The notes beneath the pieces were generated by a model. It searched no databases, was not told the DNA's origin, and worked only from the letters and a program-made list of their open reading frames with translations. A stretch of 64,000 nt of DNA from Bugula neritina (lineage: Eukaryota; Bryozoa; Gymnolaemata; Cheilostomatida; Bugulidae). A program made the translations under genes and the position numbers. Location of the stretch: NCBI GenBank assembly GCA_964035545.1, contig OZ037768.1, forward strand, positions 19,323,700-19,387,699, given 5' to 3'. Positions 35,465 through 52,764 of this stretch are shown one piece after another (positions within the stretch are counted from its first letter, which is position 1; every line of letters begins with the position of its first letter).

Positions 35465-37721
35465 GTGTGCTACTTGCAGGAGTTAGCTACTCGTTAAAAT
35501 TATATAGCAAATGTCCATCACCTGTATAAGTTTGAGCACAACTACCAGAATTTTTATCATCATTATCCATATCTTTAGTACTAAACTGACGCCCAGAAGA
35601 TGACAAAGATCTTCCTGCATCTCCACTGTATCCTGAGAACTAAAATGTTAAACATTTCATATCTATACTGCTTTACATAAATACAATTATATTTGTGTTT
35701 ATAACTGTGGATGTAAAAGCTGCGAGATATGTTATTCATTATTTGTTACTAGATGCTGAAATATATGAAATCAATAACATTATTTTCATTAATTCAAATT
35801 ACCAATAGCTCACTGATTATTTAACAAATAGAGTTAGCTTAGCTTGTAATGAAGAAATTGCAAAGGTTATGTGACTTTAATTAGAATTTTATGCATAGGA
35901 AGTTTTGTTTTTGTAAGAATCTAAATCTATGTCAAAACATTAAAATTTATTTAAAGATAATTGTAGAACTCAAGCTATTAAATTCACCCCACTACTTCAC
36001 TTAAATTAAAAATGACATAAGGGTTTTCTCATTTATTACAATGGAAAAACGTTCTCTTACAGTCAAGGTATAATTGGTTGAGCTGTCACTAATGTAGAAA
36101 GTGGAATAGTTAGCATGTCTCACTTCTCCCACATGATCTTCCAGATAAATACTCAACTTTCTGTTGGTTTGTGTCAAGTAGTTGATGTACTCCAAACCTT
36201 AATCAAACAACCAGTGTTATTGAACTAATGGCATGTAAAAAAAGCTAAAGTCAGGAGGTACATGAGTTTAGGAGGTTTTAATAAATCAATGGCTATATTG
36301 ATGCGCTTTAATGATTTTTCAGCTCCAGATTTTACTGAAGATGATTATTCTTGCTTTTTTATCAGTCAGCGCTATTAATCTTTCAAGACAATTTAAGATG
36401 AAAAATGTGCGGTATTTCCCAACTTATATTTCTGAAACTAACCCAGCCAGTATTCTCCTGACAAGTTACCAAATCCAGCCACATAATCATCCCAACCTCT
36501 GTAGAAGTCAACAGAACCATCCAGTCTTCTCTGTATTACAGTCCAGCCATGTTCACTGTCAAACTCACAGTATACATCAAACTCCATAGAAGTATCTGGA
36601 TCTCTCAGTGTGTAGATTCCAGTGACTTGAACACCACACTCAAATGCTTCTTGACAATCTGATGAGAAAATGCAAAAATACTTGTAGTTATGTTGTGAGA
36701 AGTCTGTTACGTAACGCTTGTGACAAAGTCATATAACAATACAAATACTCATTAAAATGATAATATTATAGCACAGTATTGTCAATATGCTACTTATGAA
36801 ATATAGGGCAGAACTATGAAAAATGTATTGTGTATATATTATTGTGAACAGTAACCTTTGTATTTGTTGGTGGTTTTATGTTTTTTCATGTAGACTACGT
36901 CTTGTTTATTATTCAGCGTGTTAATTTCAAGAGAACAGCTTGAAAAGAGTTGACATTCTTGCAAAGAAGCATTATACAGAGTAGAAGCACAGTTTCCATC
37001 TTCCAAACAGACGATGGAGCAAACAGGTAAAGAGGAAATGCCCGTAAACAGGCATTTAGCAAAAAATGACTCTTTCTCAAAAAGACTCATTATTGATGTA
37101 ACTAGAAAATTATTGTTCATAAAAGTGAATAATTGCTAGTAAGTTCAAATAAATGGCAATCAATACAAGAAAAAACTAAAATAATAAAAATTAATAATAA
37201 GTTATATTTGTTCAAGTGGTTACAAGAACATATGAAAAAAAAACTTATTTTCCACCGTCTCCTACTTTCAGTATTCTGTAAAAGAGTATTGTAATACTTA
37301 TACTGCTCTATATACAATATTTTAATCTTTCAAATTGTTGCGCTTCATCATATGGGTTGCTCCTACAGTCTACCTAACGCATAGGCAACTATAAAAAGAA
37401 GATATGACGTGTTTTGATACATGTGTGTGTGCGTGTGTGTGCGTATGTGCGTGCGTGGTTGAATATTTCAGACGGTTGCTCAGCTATGTTCAAAGTCATA
37501 ATATTTTTATACATGACCGCTAAAGTATAGTATATAGTATATTTATATATTTATAGTATACTTATATACTTGCTGTTTACATTACCTCTAACCTTTCTGT
37601 AAGGCTCCTCTCTTGTATCTATCCCTCTAGTAAGGTGATAGACACCAAAGTCTTGTTGAATTGTGCCCTGAGATAAACATATCACCAACAAAGCTTGGCT
37701 AACTTTTACCAAAGAATGCAT
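34512..37721 (-). CDS. Secreted fibrinogen-related protein, gene C (exon 2 acceptor lost)
   Basis: Exons on the minus strand: 37721-37586, (37041-36856), 36658-36443, 36197-36061, 35639-35522 and 34678-34512. All are in frame, giving 319 residues with exon 2 or 257 without. Exon 1 is a signal peptide ([16 protein letters not shown]). Exon 2 is the PAN/Apple-like Cys-rich domain. Exons 3-6 form a complete fibrinogen domain with FSGYSGDAG and K-D-M-D-N-D. The base pair before exon 2 is GG where gene D has AG, so normal splicing to exon 2 should fail. Exon 2 is symmetrical (phase 1-1, 186 bp), so skipping it would keep the frame and give a signal peptide plus fibrinogen domain only. A truncated LINE sits in intron 5. 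Confidence 0.78.
34727..35208 (+). mobile_element. 5'-truncated LINE fragment in intron 5 of gene C
   Basis: Translations in shifting frames resemble the C-terminal end of non-LTR reverse transcriptases: [15 protein letters not shown], then [13 protein letters not shown] and later [14 protein letters not shown]. It ends in a simple-repeat tail of AATA and AATC units (35180-35208), typical of LINE 3' ends. Antisense to gene C and decayed. Confidence 0.6.
35269..35457. repeat. (TA)n-rich microsatellite in intron 5 of gene C
   Basis: Long TA runs with short interruptions. Confidence 0.9.
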
Positions 37722-38352
37722 AATTAAGAATAACACAGTTTTTTTTAATAATTGAGAATAATACAGTGTTCTTGCTGTGTGTTATTAGGTCCAAATTTTA
37801 CAACCCAACATTATAATTGATTTAAGCTTTTCGCTATTAATGTTGTACAATATAGTTCTTTGCCAGGAAAAGTAACATCGATGAAAGTCAAACATTTCAA
37901 TTTCCTGAAAGGCTTTGCCTGTTACTTAAGCAACACAACAGATCAAAACTTACAAAGTTGCAGAAACATTGAAACTTGGCTATATTTAGATTGAGATATT
38001 GATCATCTGTTTTTATGTATAGGTTTTTGATGCTTTTTGAAATAACATACGTGTTTGTAATTTTACATGAGCTTGGAGATGTTAATGTAAACATAGTACT
38101 ATGAATAATATTTGTTCAATACAACCATACATAATATATGTTACGTCTGCCTAATATTTATATATTATATGTTATATTATTGAGTTTTTTGTTATTGATT
38201 TTGCTGCAATAACATATCTGATATGTCATTTCAATGCTCAAAGCTAATATATTAATTATATTACTGTTTTTCTTATTATTTCAAAATTAAATTTAAATAT
38301 TAGTTATTTGCTGTCTTTTATTTGTTTGTATGAAATCCAGCTAGACTCTTGT
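37722..38352. other. 5' flank of gene C
   Basis: AT-rich sequence upstream of gene C. No element recognised. Confidence 0.4.
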
Positions 38353-38880
38353 TCAATGTCTATCCTTCTTGTAAGATGGTAGACACCAGATTATTGTTGA
38401 AATGTGCTCAGAAATAAACATATCACCAACAAAAATTTTTTCATCACCAAAGAATGCATAATTGAAAATGATGAAAGAAGAGATTGTATTTTTAATCCAG
38501 TTTGTTTGCTGTTTGTTTTTTACAATCCAACAAATAACTTTAAATAATTGCAATTATCATTATAATTATTGAAATAGTATTATACAATGTTGCTATTTAC
38601 CATGACCAATAATCCAAATTTAAATTTTCTCTTAGCAGGATATTGCTATTTCCTGGCAGTTGGTTTGTATATTTGCAAGCAGCGCAAGATATCAAACAAT
38701 CACTCTGCTACAGAAATATCTAAACAAAGCTTTATATAAGTTATGATTAACAGAAATGCATAATTTGAAATTATGATAGAATAGTTTGTATTTTTGCCTC
38801 ATTTTACTGCTGCGCAGAATTAAGGCTTAGCTTTCACAATGCAACAGTCATTACTGAATAATGATTTTCTCATCGTGAAT
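38353..38880 (-). pseudogene. Orphan exon-1 relic of a fibrinogen-related gene with its 5' flank
   Basis: 38353-38480 aligns with exon 1 of genes C and D (remnants of the LLVIYLS core and VYHLTR), with frame breaks. Sequence on to about 38880 aligns with the 5' flank of gene D (about 45435-45950). Exons 2-6 are absent. It is evidence of another lost minus-strand copy. Confidence 0.65.
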
Positions 38881-40130
<1,250 letters not shown>

Positions 40131-40284
40131 TATAGTCATACCTAATATTATATATTTATATAGATTCAGTTATATTTGCTACATAATCTTAAAGCATCGT
40201 TGATGCTTGCTGGGCTTATATATTTCAATTGTATAACCTATATTATAGTCAATGGTGATATTTGAGCTCAAATGATGAACCACT

Positions 40285-40870
40285 GTTCAATATTAATCAT
40301 TTCGAAACAGATTAGGCGTGGCAGGTTTTTGCTTGATACCAAGTTCTACCAGACTCCTCCATCGAACTCCATCTTCTGCATCTGTACTGCATCTAGATCA
40401 AGCCATCTAAGGTCTGAGTTTATTGTTTCACAAGCTCTTTGCTTTGGTCTACCACTAGGTCGAATTTCCTCAAGTGTCATCCCTGACACTTTTCCCGATG
40501 TCGTCTTCATGACTAATTCTCTTCATCTAACACGCCCATACCACGGCATTTGTTTCCTCCTCATCAGCTCTTTAATCAGCATCACTCTGGCAGCTGCTGT
40601 TATTTTCTCATTTTGCTTATAATTCTTTCAACTGATATTCAAGCAGTATCGCAACATGCGAATCTCACAGGATGACATCTTATCAGCCAGAGATTGTGTG
40701 ATAGGCCGTGTCCTATTTTCATATATAGCAGAGCTGGTTTGATAGATATTTTATAAACCAGTATTTTCAGTTTTGCAGGAGTTTTCTTGTCACAGAGCAC
40801 ACTAGTTAGTTTTCTCTGCTTATTCCAAGCCTTGGAATCAAGAAAATATATACGTTTTAAAATTATTCTC
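40285..40870 (-). mobile_element. LINE reverse-transcriptase C-terminal relic
   Basis: The minus strand encodes, in two frames, a degraded end of a non-LTR retrotransposon RT: AWNKQRKLTSVLCDKK, LVYKISIKPALLYM, then after a frameshift SCEIRMLRYCL, RRKQMPWYGRV and PSGRPKQRA plus LRWLDLDAVQ. The order and motifs match the RT C-terminus common in animal LINEs. It is 5'-truncated and carries stops. Confidence 0.75.
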
Positions 40871-41582
40871 AACTTCCTTTTTAGAAATAATATTATAAAA
40901 AATCTATATGTATAGCAATTTCAATCAGTTTGATTTTTAGTTTAATTTTGCTGCATAAGAAGTCATGAAGTTTATTTTCTATTTATATGCATGTTTTTAT
41001 TATAATTTTCAAGTTATGGGTTTTTTCATAAGCTAAAATCGCTCATCAATAATTGTTTCACATATAATCAATAATTATATTCAAAAGATGACTTATATCA
41101 TAAATTACACCAATGAGAGCCCAGGTTCACACATTCAAAACTAAACAACTATTATAAAAAATTACTAAGATACAGATTATTATAGGCTACTGATGCGCCA
41201 CAAAAAGAGTATGATATATAACTAGTTTCATAGCATACTCTTTTTGTGAAGCATCAGTAGAATAATGTGTATGCATACAAAAGATAACATAACACTGATT
41301 TGTCCAAAAAATTAGGTACACATGCACTGTTAATAAAAGTAAAAAACATAAAATAGCGACTATAGCATTTTAAGCTGCATTGCAAAGCACTTCATTAAAA
41401 CAAAATAAGTTTGTTTAATAGCTGAACCTAAGAACAAGCATATCGGTGGTGTATATAGTAAGCCATGGCTATTGCATTTAGCAGCAAAATGGTACTAAGA
41501 GAAAGTCTACTGTTTACAAGACTGAAAACTATAATAACACTGGACAAAAGTTCTCATACTATTTTCATTGGTTAAAACACAA
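40871..41582. other. 3' flank of gene D
   Basis: AT-rich and non-coding. An imperfect hairpin of about 26-bp arms lies at 41188-41213 and 41234-41259 (arm core CACAAAAAGAGTATG). Confidence 0.5.
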
Positions 41583-45434
<3,852 letters not shown>

Positions 45435-48400
45435 AATTAAAAATGATGACGAAAGAGACTGTATGTTTAATCCGGTTTGTTTGCTGTGTGTCTTGTACAA
45501 TCTAACAAATATTTCTGATGAACAGTATTATTATAATTATTGAATTACTGCTACCAGAAACCGGACAAAGTGGAGATAGGTGAGAATTATAATTATTGAA
45601 TTTAGTATTATATAGAATATGGTTATTCAGTGTGACCAATAATTCAACTGTGAGTCTACACTCAGCAGGTAATGGCCATTTCCTGGCAGTTTGTTTATAT
45701 ATTCTCAAACATCCCAATAGATCAACACTACCAAGTTATACAGAAGCATCTAAATGAAATTTTATATAGGCTAGGAGTAACAGCAATTGGTTTATCACAA
45801 AGAATGCGTATAATTACGTATAATTAGAGATTATGACAGAATGGATTTTATCTTCACATGTCATTGTGCTGCTGTGTAGTATTAACATTCAGCTAGGTTT
45901 TATAATATAATGCAACAGTTTTCAATGATTATTGAATTTTTCGTTATGAATATATTATATGGTATGGTTATTTGCATTAGATGAAGCTTCATTTTGAATT
46001 GAATAATTTTATTTCTAAAAGATTTTTAGCAGTTTTTTTTACACAACACATCTAACAAGACTAAGGTACAAAAACAACAATAAAATCTAATTAGACAAAA
46101 CTGGTGGTCATTTATTTGTGTGTAATTTACATTATATATAACATATATGCACGTACAAATATTTATTTATTAATTTTAAATTCAAGCTCTATAATATTCC
46201 TGCACGTTATGATATATGATATATACAACAGATTCTTGTTCAAGTGATATGTGAAGACTGTCATTATAGACATATTATATACTGTAACTAATAATACCTA
46301 ACTCTTTAACAAAAATTACATTATTTTCCGTGCAATAATGAATGAACAAACTATATGTTTAAACTTTACTTGTACAAACCAATTAGAATTACTGCATGTC
46401 TCCTTAATTACCAGCTTCAAGCTATCAAGCAGAACTCTTTTGCTTCTTCTTTTTGTACTCCTTTTTTTCCTTATCGTAAGATTTTTTAATTTTTTCTTTT
46501 ACTTTCTACATTTACTATTAGAAGCAATAAATTGAAAACAACAGGTAAAAAAAGTTTGCTTTATTCGCAGAAAAATAATTGCATTATTTGGAATGAAAAT
46601 TAGGCTTTTTGTGTGTTTCTCATTTTTACCAAAAGAATTTGTAATTTAAATTTATTGTATAAACAGCTTCTACATTAGCTACAGAAAACACATGTCTATA
46701 ATGTCTGATACTGCTTATTTATTTTTTGAACCATGAGTTTCAGTAGATAGAAAGTGTCAATTAATGTTGATAGTGAAATAATGTATATTATCTTTTATTC
46801 TTGTAAATTATGTTCAAAAATATACAAAAATATATTTTTGCACAACATCATCAATCAGCTAGATACTTAATATGACTTGTAACTTTTTAGTTTTCAAGTA
46901 TAGGTAAGGCAGTTCAGTTATCTATTATTGTTTTTTTTTATTAAAATCATCAAAGTGTATATTATTACCAAAGCTGTTACACATGGTAATTTTATATATA
47001 AAATCACCATGTGTAACAGCTTTGGTTTTACGGAGAAGGATTCTATTTGCAAAAAAGAAATTTAATATTATCATCATTGATATATGCAATACCTGCAGCT
47101 GCTTATGAAATCATATATAAAGCTATCATGCCCTGTAAACATTATATGTATATACATTATATATATGCATGGATGTGCCAGAAATGGTTTAGTGGATTGA
47201 TTAGCAACAAGCATAAAACAATATCCTTAGCTTCTGGATTTATTGCTCTGACTTTGACTTGTACCTTATATAAGAAAATGGTTTCATGCTGTATACAGAA
47301 ACATATACATAGGTAACCTTTAAATATGCAATATCCACAAAAAAAACTTCGAAATTATAACAACACTTACAAATATCAGCTCCTTTAAACCTTTTCCTGG
47401 CGAGTGAAACTACTAACAATCATAATACAAACTAAAGAGAGTCATGTACCAGCTAAAAATAAACAATTAACAAAAAGCCAAAAATTAGCCCACCAAACTG
47501 CAAAAGCTAACAGCATAATTTCAATAGAATATTGGCAATAAGCCAGGATGATCTCTCTGCATGGCACAATATTATATATGGACAAGAATATATTAAGGAA
47601 CAAGCATATTATTGCAACACAGAAGCTCTTATATTATATGATGCTCCAATAATGAGTTTTGGCCTTGACTGATGACGAGTTGAAGAATTTTTCTATCTTC
47701 ATATATGAAAGTATCCAGACACTTGGGTTTATATTTCCAATCAAATCCTTGATATATTATGAAAACCAGCATGTAGCAAAAACCAAAACAAATGACTTTT
47801 GAACCTTATTATACCTAATTGAGACATTAAGTACGGGTAAGACTAAATGAGCAGACAGGATGCATTAGAGTCAGCTTTAGCTAAATCTGCAAACAATTGA
47901 ATTTGTAAACTTGCAAAACCTACAATTTAGAACCTATAAAAAGAAATCAATACATTACTATAATTATTATACGTAATCAAAGCGGTCTTACCTAAATAAG
48001 CATTACTTTTGTATAATTTCTGCTGGATAGAAAGTTTATACAACGATGCTAATAGTTGCTCATCAAATCAAATACGTTTTAGCTCAACTACAACTTTTTT
48101 TGAAAAAATTAATATTTTTATAATCAAGATATTTATTGATCATTAGTAGGTTTCACACTGCAAAAGCTGGTAAACTGACAAAAAGTATTTTTCAGTGACC
48201 ATATGAAAATAAAATTTCATGCTAAGAAAAATCAATTATTATGTTTTTATGATACTTTATTGAAGTATTAAAATTTTTAAACTACGTCAAACATGCTGAA
48301 TGAAAAGCTCTGCTAAATTTCCGTTGCTACTCTCCATTCACGGAAATATAGCTAATCAAATAAAATAAGGGCTTTCATATAGTTAGTAAACAAATCCTCA

Positions 48401-49968
48401 CTTATCCATATATTTTCAATAGAGAGCTGCATTCTATGACTACTCTACATTTCTGATAGACTGCCCTCTATATATTTACAATAATAATATATTATAGTTT
48501 ATAGATTAATAGTAAACGTTTATAATGAACTGTCACAAAAGCAGCCCTTCACCATTATGAGAAAGTGCAATATCAAGTTGAGAAAGTAACTCCAAACTGT
48601 GGCAATACTAGCCAGTTCTAATCAAACTAAATAATATAATATGCTGTAACTACACGTGGGTGATGAAATTGCCATATTGAGAATATATTGATCCAAGATA
48701 TGCACTGAGGAGACAACTTCAATATATGGATATATTTTCAACCATGTGATATGTGAGATGAGTGTAAAAGTGAGTATGATGTTAGACAGAGTAAGCAGTG
48801 AGTTTTAGTATAATATATAATATAATACATGAGTATAAGCTATAGTGAGTGTAACCAGCAGAAGGGACAGTCTAGTAAGTAGCTAGTAATGTGACTCACT
48901 ACTTTATATACATGGCAGTGGTGTAGGGGAGCAGTATATAATATATCAGTCCAGTGGGGGGTGTATCCACCCCTGGACATTACACAGACCAGATGATGAT
49001 ACCTGTATTAATATACTGTTGAACCAGTGAATGGTTTACTCTTTAGAATACTGCGGAGAATGACCATGTAACTATAATAGAAGATAACTCTAAGACTAAA
49101 CACTATTTTAAAGATACCATTCATATATTAGAGAACATGTGCCCATAACTCTCAATCAGTAAACAGAAACAGTGAAACACTGAATTTATGTCTCATATAA
49201 GTAAGTCACTAGACTAGTAAAAGGAAAGTGTGGTAATTGCTACACATAATTAGTTTGTTTATGCTAAAAGTAAACAAAGGAATAAAATTATCTAGTTGTA
49301 TCAAATGTTTGAGTGTTTTCGAAGTATTTATGACTTTTCGATGAAATATCAAAATTTTCCCTTCACTTCTGAAACTCTCAATACTTTATAGCACTCAAAG
49401 TCCAACTATTGTATTTATTATATTTACAACTTTATAGAGTTGGTGGCACCACCTGTAGAGCATGGTCACATGACTATACTGCTGCCTTCCAGACAGCATA
49501 ACTCTTGTATGTAGTGACATCATACTTAGTCTAGTTACTCATCAAATACTCTCATAATATTTAGTGTGAATTATTCTATTATAGTATTCCAGAGTAAACT
49601 CTGAATCATAGAGTTGTACTTATAATAGATGAAACTTTACTAAATGACAGAATATGAAGAATCAGGGATGTTATATGATATATTATGTAATAAATTATAC
49701 TATACTAATTTATTCTAATAAATATATCACATATTAGTTGTCTTTAGACATTAAAACAGTCCATAGAGTTGATATAACTTGGTGAAATAGTGCTAAGTAT
49801 ACATTAAGTCACAGTGACTAGTGAGTAACAGTTGTTGTGACATGACTGTGTAAGTCATCTCTCATACATTCATAATAGTAGTGATGTAAACATTCTTAAT
49901 TGTCAAATATAGCTGGTTATTATCTAAAGTAGCAGGCTGGAGTATTGTATAAATTAATATTGCATATA
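45435..49968. other. Intergenic DNA upstream of gene D
   Basis: The first 500 bp align with the flank of the orphan exon relic at 38480-38880. The rest is AT-rich with no supported gene; open frames such as 47047-47316 are short and low in complexity. A 60-bp palindrome lies at 46967-47026. Near 48951-48980 there is a G-rich imperfect palindrome (core CCAGTGGGGGG with CCACCCCTGG). Confidence 0.5.
46967..47026. repeat. 60-bp near-perfect palindrome
   Basis: Arms ACCAAAGCTGTTACACATGG and its reverse complement enclose the palindromic centre ATTTTATATATAAAAT. Only one base pair is mismatched. Confidence 0.9.
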
Positions 49969-49970
49969 TA

Positions 49971-51130
49971 GTGGGGGTGCCAACATGCAAAAATGGGCGG
50001 GTGGAGCACATCAATACTAACCTTTGTTGCTATATATCACTGCAAAGCCAACATTCTACTGATCTCAGATCTACAAGTACCTTTTTTGTATCTCTGGGGG
50101 GTTCACTCGTGAGAGGGGTGGATATACAGGGGTTCAGCATTTTTCAAGGGGGGACTATGGAACTCTAAATATTTAATTTTCTGAGTAGTTTAGGTTTGAC
50201 ATTAAAAATATTTTCAAGAAATGTTGTACACATATGAAACTTTCTCTAACAAAAGTTTTGACCAAAAATAAAAAAGTGGGCGGAGCCTATAATATGACAA
50301 ACTACTTTTTTGCATATACCGGATATTTTCTAAACTGCTACTTTTCTGTTCTAGCATTTAGAATGTTGATTTTTGGTATGAAAATACTCTATTGTGTTCT
50401 AATAATGCTCTCTAGTTTTCATCACATTTTGAACTATATAACTTCTTTCCCAACCATGACAAATAAATTATTATTGCATTTCTACCCAAAAATATTGCTC
50501 TTTGTTGATAGGAACAACATCAGCATGATAAAAATCTATTCTTAGTGTATTTATATTAGCTTATTGACTTATTTTGAATAATTGATTACGATCAATACTA
50601 TTAAGTATTAATATTCAATATTTACTGTATAAATTGAGTGTCAGAAATAATTAACAGACCACTAATATTCGATTTTTTTATTCATAAGTATTATAACATA
50701 AAATATGGTTCATTAATGAAAAAGTAATATTATAATTTCAGCATCACAAGCAATTACTATGCTCTTTTATATCAGATATTGGTAGACCTTTTTAATTGTA
50801 TTTATTTATAAATAAGATAGTATTTAAATTTTAGTTCACAATAGATCAAGCTTTGTTACAAAGTTTTGTTATCTCTAGCATTTATATACCAAATTAAATA
50901 GATCATAATTCTTCATCAGAACTGTGCTTGTTGCCATCATCATCATAATCAGGCTTTTTGTTTGAAAAAGAAGACTGGCCACTTTTATTGTTGCAATCGA
51001 AACATTCACATAAACCACAGCATTTCACCATCAGGCGCTTGCATTTGCATGCTTTACTCTTACAGCCGGCTTTTTTGTATTTACATGCTGTTAAAATCAC
51101 ATCTGCGTTGCTCTCAAAATCATATTTTAT
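49971..51130 (+). repeat. Left inverted arm
   Basis: 1160 bp, inverted relative to 61143-62280. It contains the CXC-coding 3' end (minus strand 50903-51130) and about 0.9 kb of non-coding DNA. Confidence 0.85.
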
Positions 51131-51327
51131 TGGAGTGAAGTTAGTATCCCAACCATGGTCAAAAATTGGCTGATGAAGTAAAATAGGTGTTAAAGCAAGT
51201 TGCCAAAGTGTAACTTGATAATTAGCTCATTTCACGTGATATTTTAGGGAATTCCTACTAGGTGGTAGCTATGCTTCACTGGAGACATTTTTTAAAGCCA
51301 ATATTTTATATCTTGCTTCAGTGATAT
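50903..51327 (-). pseudogene. C-terminal part of PIN/CXC-family pseudogene (3' side of element 3)
   Basis: Reading down from the element 3 border, frames restore EARYKILALK, then RANYQVTLWQLAL and HGWDTNF. A Cys-rich end follows: ACKYKKAGCKSKACKCKR, CCGLCECFDCNN and an acidic tail. The Cys spacing resembles CXC (tesmin/TSO1-like) domains. It is the continuation of the coding remnant at 58554-61142, interrupted by element 3. Frameshifts and stops near 51190-51260 show decay. Confidence 0.65.
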
Positions 51328-51636
51328 TGTTATATTTTTCAGAATTAGGGTTGATATGCAATCCAGAGAGTCTAATTACTTGTTATAGAACTGCACCAGG
51401 ATAAGTCGAGTGAACGAGTATATATTTTAAACACACTGATACATTACAAAAACGATACAAATACATTTGACAATTCACACATCTAGACTATTCAGCACTC
51501 TAACTTCGACTGACTAACAGCGGGAAAACTATTACTGCTACTAACTAATCCGAAGCCGCTAATTGGCTATCCATTGTTCCGGGTCAATTACACGACCCTA
51601 TATACTGTGCTGCTGGTAGCTCCACGAGCCACCACA
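51328..51636 (-). repeat. 3' LTR of element 3
   Basis: 309 bp, TGTTATATT to CCACCACA on the plus strand; identical by eye to 58245-58553. Confidence 0.93.
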
Positions 51637-51667
51637 CCGCCCCCACCAGCAGAAAGCCCTCTTTCTG
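51637..51667 (-). promoter_or_regulatory. Polypurine tract and adjacent hairpin of element 3
   Basis: Element strand GGTGGGGGCGG abuts the LTR. Upstream, CAGAAAG, loop AGGG and CTTTCTG form a 7-bp hairpin, as in element 2. Confidence 0.6.
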
Positions 51668-51928
51668 ATATAAAAAAAAACATTCATCATTAACCACATA
51701 CATCAGTAGACCAAAAGATAATACATAACACATATAAAGATATCTAATAACAGACAGAGTCATTATAACAGCAAGTTACATACAATTGGCCAGCTATAGA
51801 GGAGGAATACCGGCTAGCTGTAGTATTGGACAAAGAGTCGGCCTGTCGAGCAGTCAAGCATTTACATGATAGTCTTGGGTCTCCCAAGAGGACGAAGTTG
51901 TGGATTATTCCGGGTAGCAGAACCAGAG

Positions 51929-52735
51929 TCAATGTTGGGCACGCCGATGTTTGGCTTGGCATGTACGTAGCTTCTGTTTAATCCGGCCCACTGATCCTTT
52001 CAGTTGGAAGAGCCCCGTCGTGGTATTGAGCAGGTCTGGTGCTAACTGGGTAAATTCCTCTTGCAGTCGGAGGAGACGTTCCTCTACTGTGGCCAGGCGA
52101 GCAGGGTCTGGGGACGGTGTCCGTCTGCGGCGCAGAGGGGGACTGGGAGACCTGGTTCGTCTCTTCGTCGGGGTCGGGGAGACCTCTCCTTCTTCGGGGT
52201 AGGAAAGCTCCTCGGGGGTGTACGCAATCTGAGGGCGGTCAGATACCAATGGGGATTGTTGCCTGGCATAGTCTAATACGCGTTGGAAACCCGAGGTCAG
52301 GACGGCTAACAACATTGCCTTCTTTACTAGAGGTCGTATCAGAGTGAGGAATTCTGGATAGAGCTTGGCATCCACCACGTAATTCTCTCCGGAGAAACAG
52401 CCCGTCGCTCGATGTCTGGTGACGGGGTAGGGGTAGACATCATTGTATCCGCAGGGGCAGAATGTCAGTAAGAGATGGGCATTGACATGTAGCTTCAGGG
52501 AGCGGTGAGAGGCACATTCTTCGCCACAAATCTGGCACCGCGTCCGTCCTCTGGACCCCCAGGCCGTTTCTATCTGCTCCTCTGTTTCTGGAGACACCCA
52601 CCGCCAACGGCGGCGCAGTGGCTCGGGCCGGTCACCATTGGCATACTCCTCAGGATGCGGAGCGGGAAGTGCTCTATCCCGTACCCTGGTTGTAGCGGGT
52701 CGAGTGTAATCCCACGATCTGTTGTCGTAAGACAT
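51929..52735 (-). CDS. Third ORF of element 3: C2H2 zinc finger and coiled-coil protein
   Basis: 268 residues from an ATG at 52735, 269 bp after the pol stop. Near residue 70 there is a canonical C2H2 finger starting CQICGEECASHR (C-X2-C-X12-H-X3-H), followed by a second Cys pair FCPC and DVYPYPV. Then come a conserved central region (FSGENYVVDA, RPLVKKAM), an Arg/Ser/Pro-rich linker, and a C-terminal heptad region (ATVEERLLRLQEEF) consistent with oligomerisation. It lacks a signal peptide or membrane anchor, so an envelope role is unlikely. Its counterpart in element 2 keeps the finger, the linker pattern and the coil. Function unknown; DNA or RNA binding is inferred. Confidence 0.78.
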   Translation of the reverse strand: MSYDNRSWDYTRPATTRVRDRALPAPHPEEYANGDRPEPLRRRWRWVSPETEEQIETAWGSRGRTRCQICGEECASHRSLKLHVNAHLLLTFCPCGYNDVYPYPVTRHRATGCFSGENYVVDAKLYPEFLTLIRPLVKKAMLLAVLTSGFQRVLDYARQQSPLVSDRPQIAYTPEELSYPEEGEVSPTPTKRRTRSPSPPLRRRRTPSPDPARLATVEERLLRLQEEFTQLAPDLLNTTTGLFQLKGSVGRIKQKLRTCQAKHRRAQH

Positions 52736-52764
52736 ACTGAATTGTGAAATGGTTCGAACTACTG

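Noticed and set aside
40272-40622. 116-residue plus-strand ORF
   Set aside because: Antisense shadow of a LINE RT relic that reads better on the minus strand.
47047-47316. Possible small membrane protein of 89 residues
   Set aside because: No start context, homologue or paralogue support in an AT-rich intergenic region.
48945-48990. G-rich palindrome as an arm remnant of the foldback unit
   Set aside because: Only about 27 bp of imperfect symmetry and no extended match to the arms.
50234-50545. 103-residue hydrophobic ORF, also present in the other arm at 61703-62014
   Set aside because: Preserved because the arms are young inverted copies; composition is AT-driven and no domain or start context supports it.
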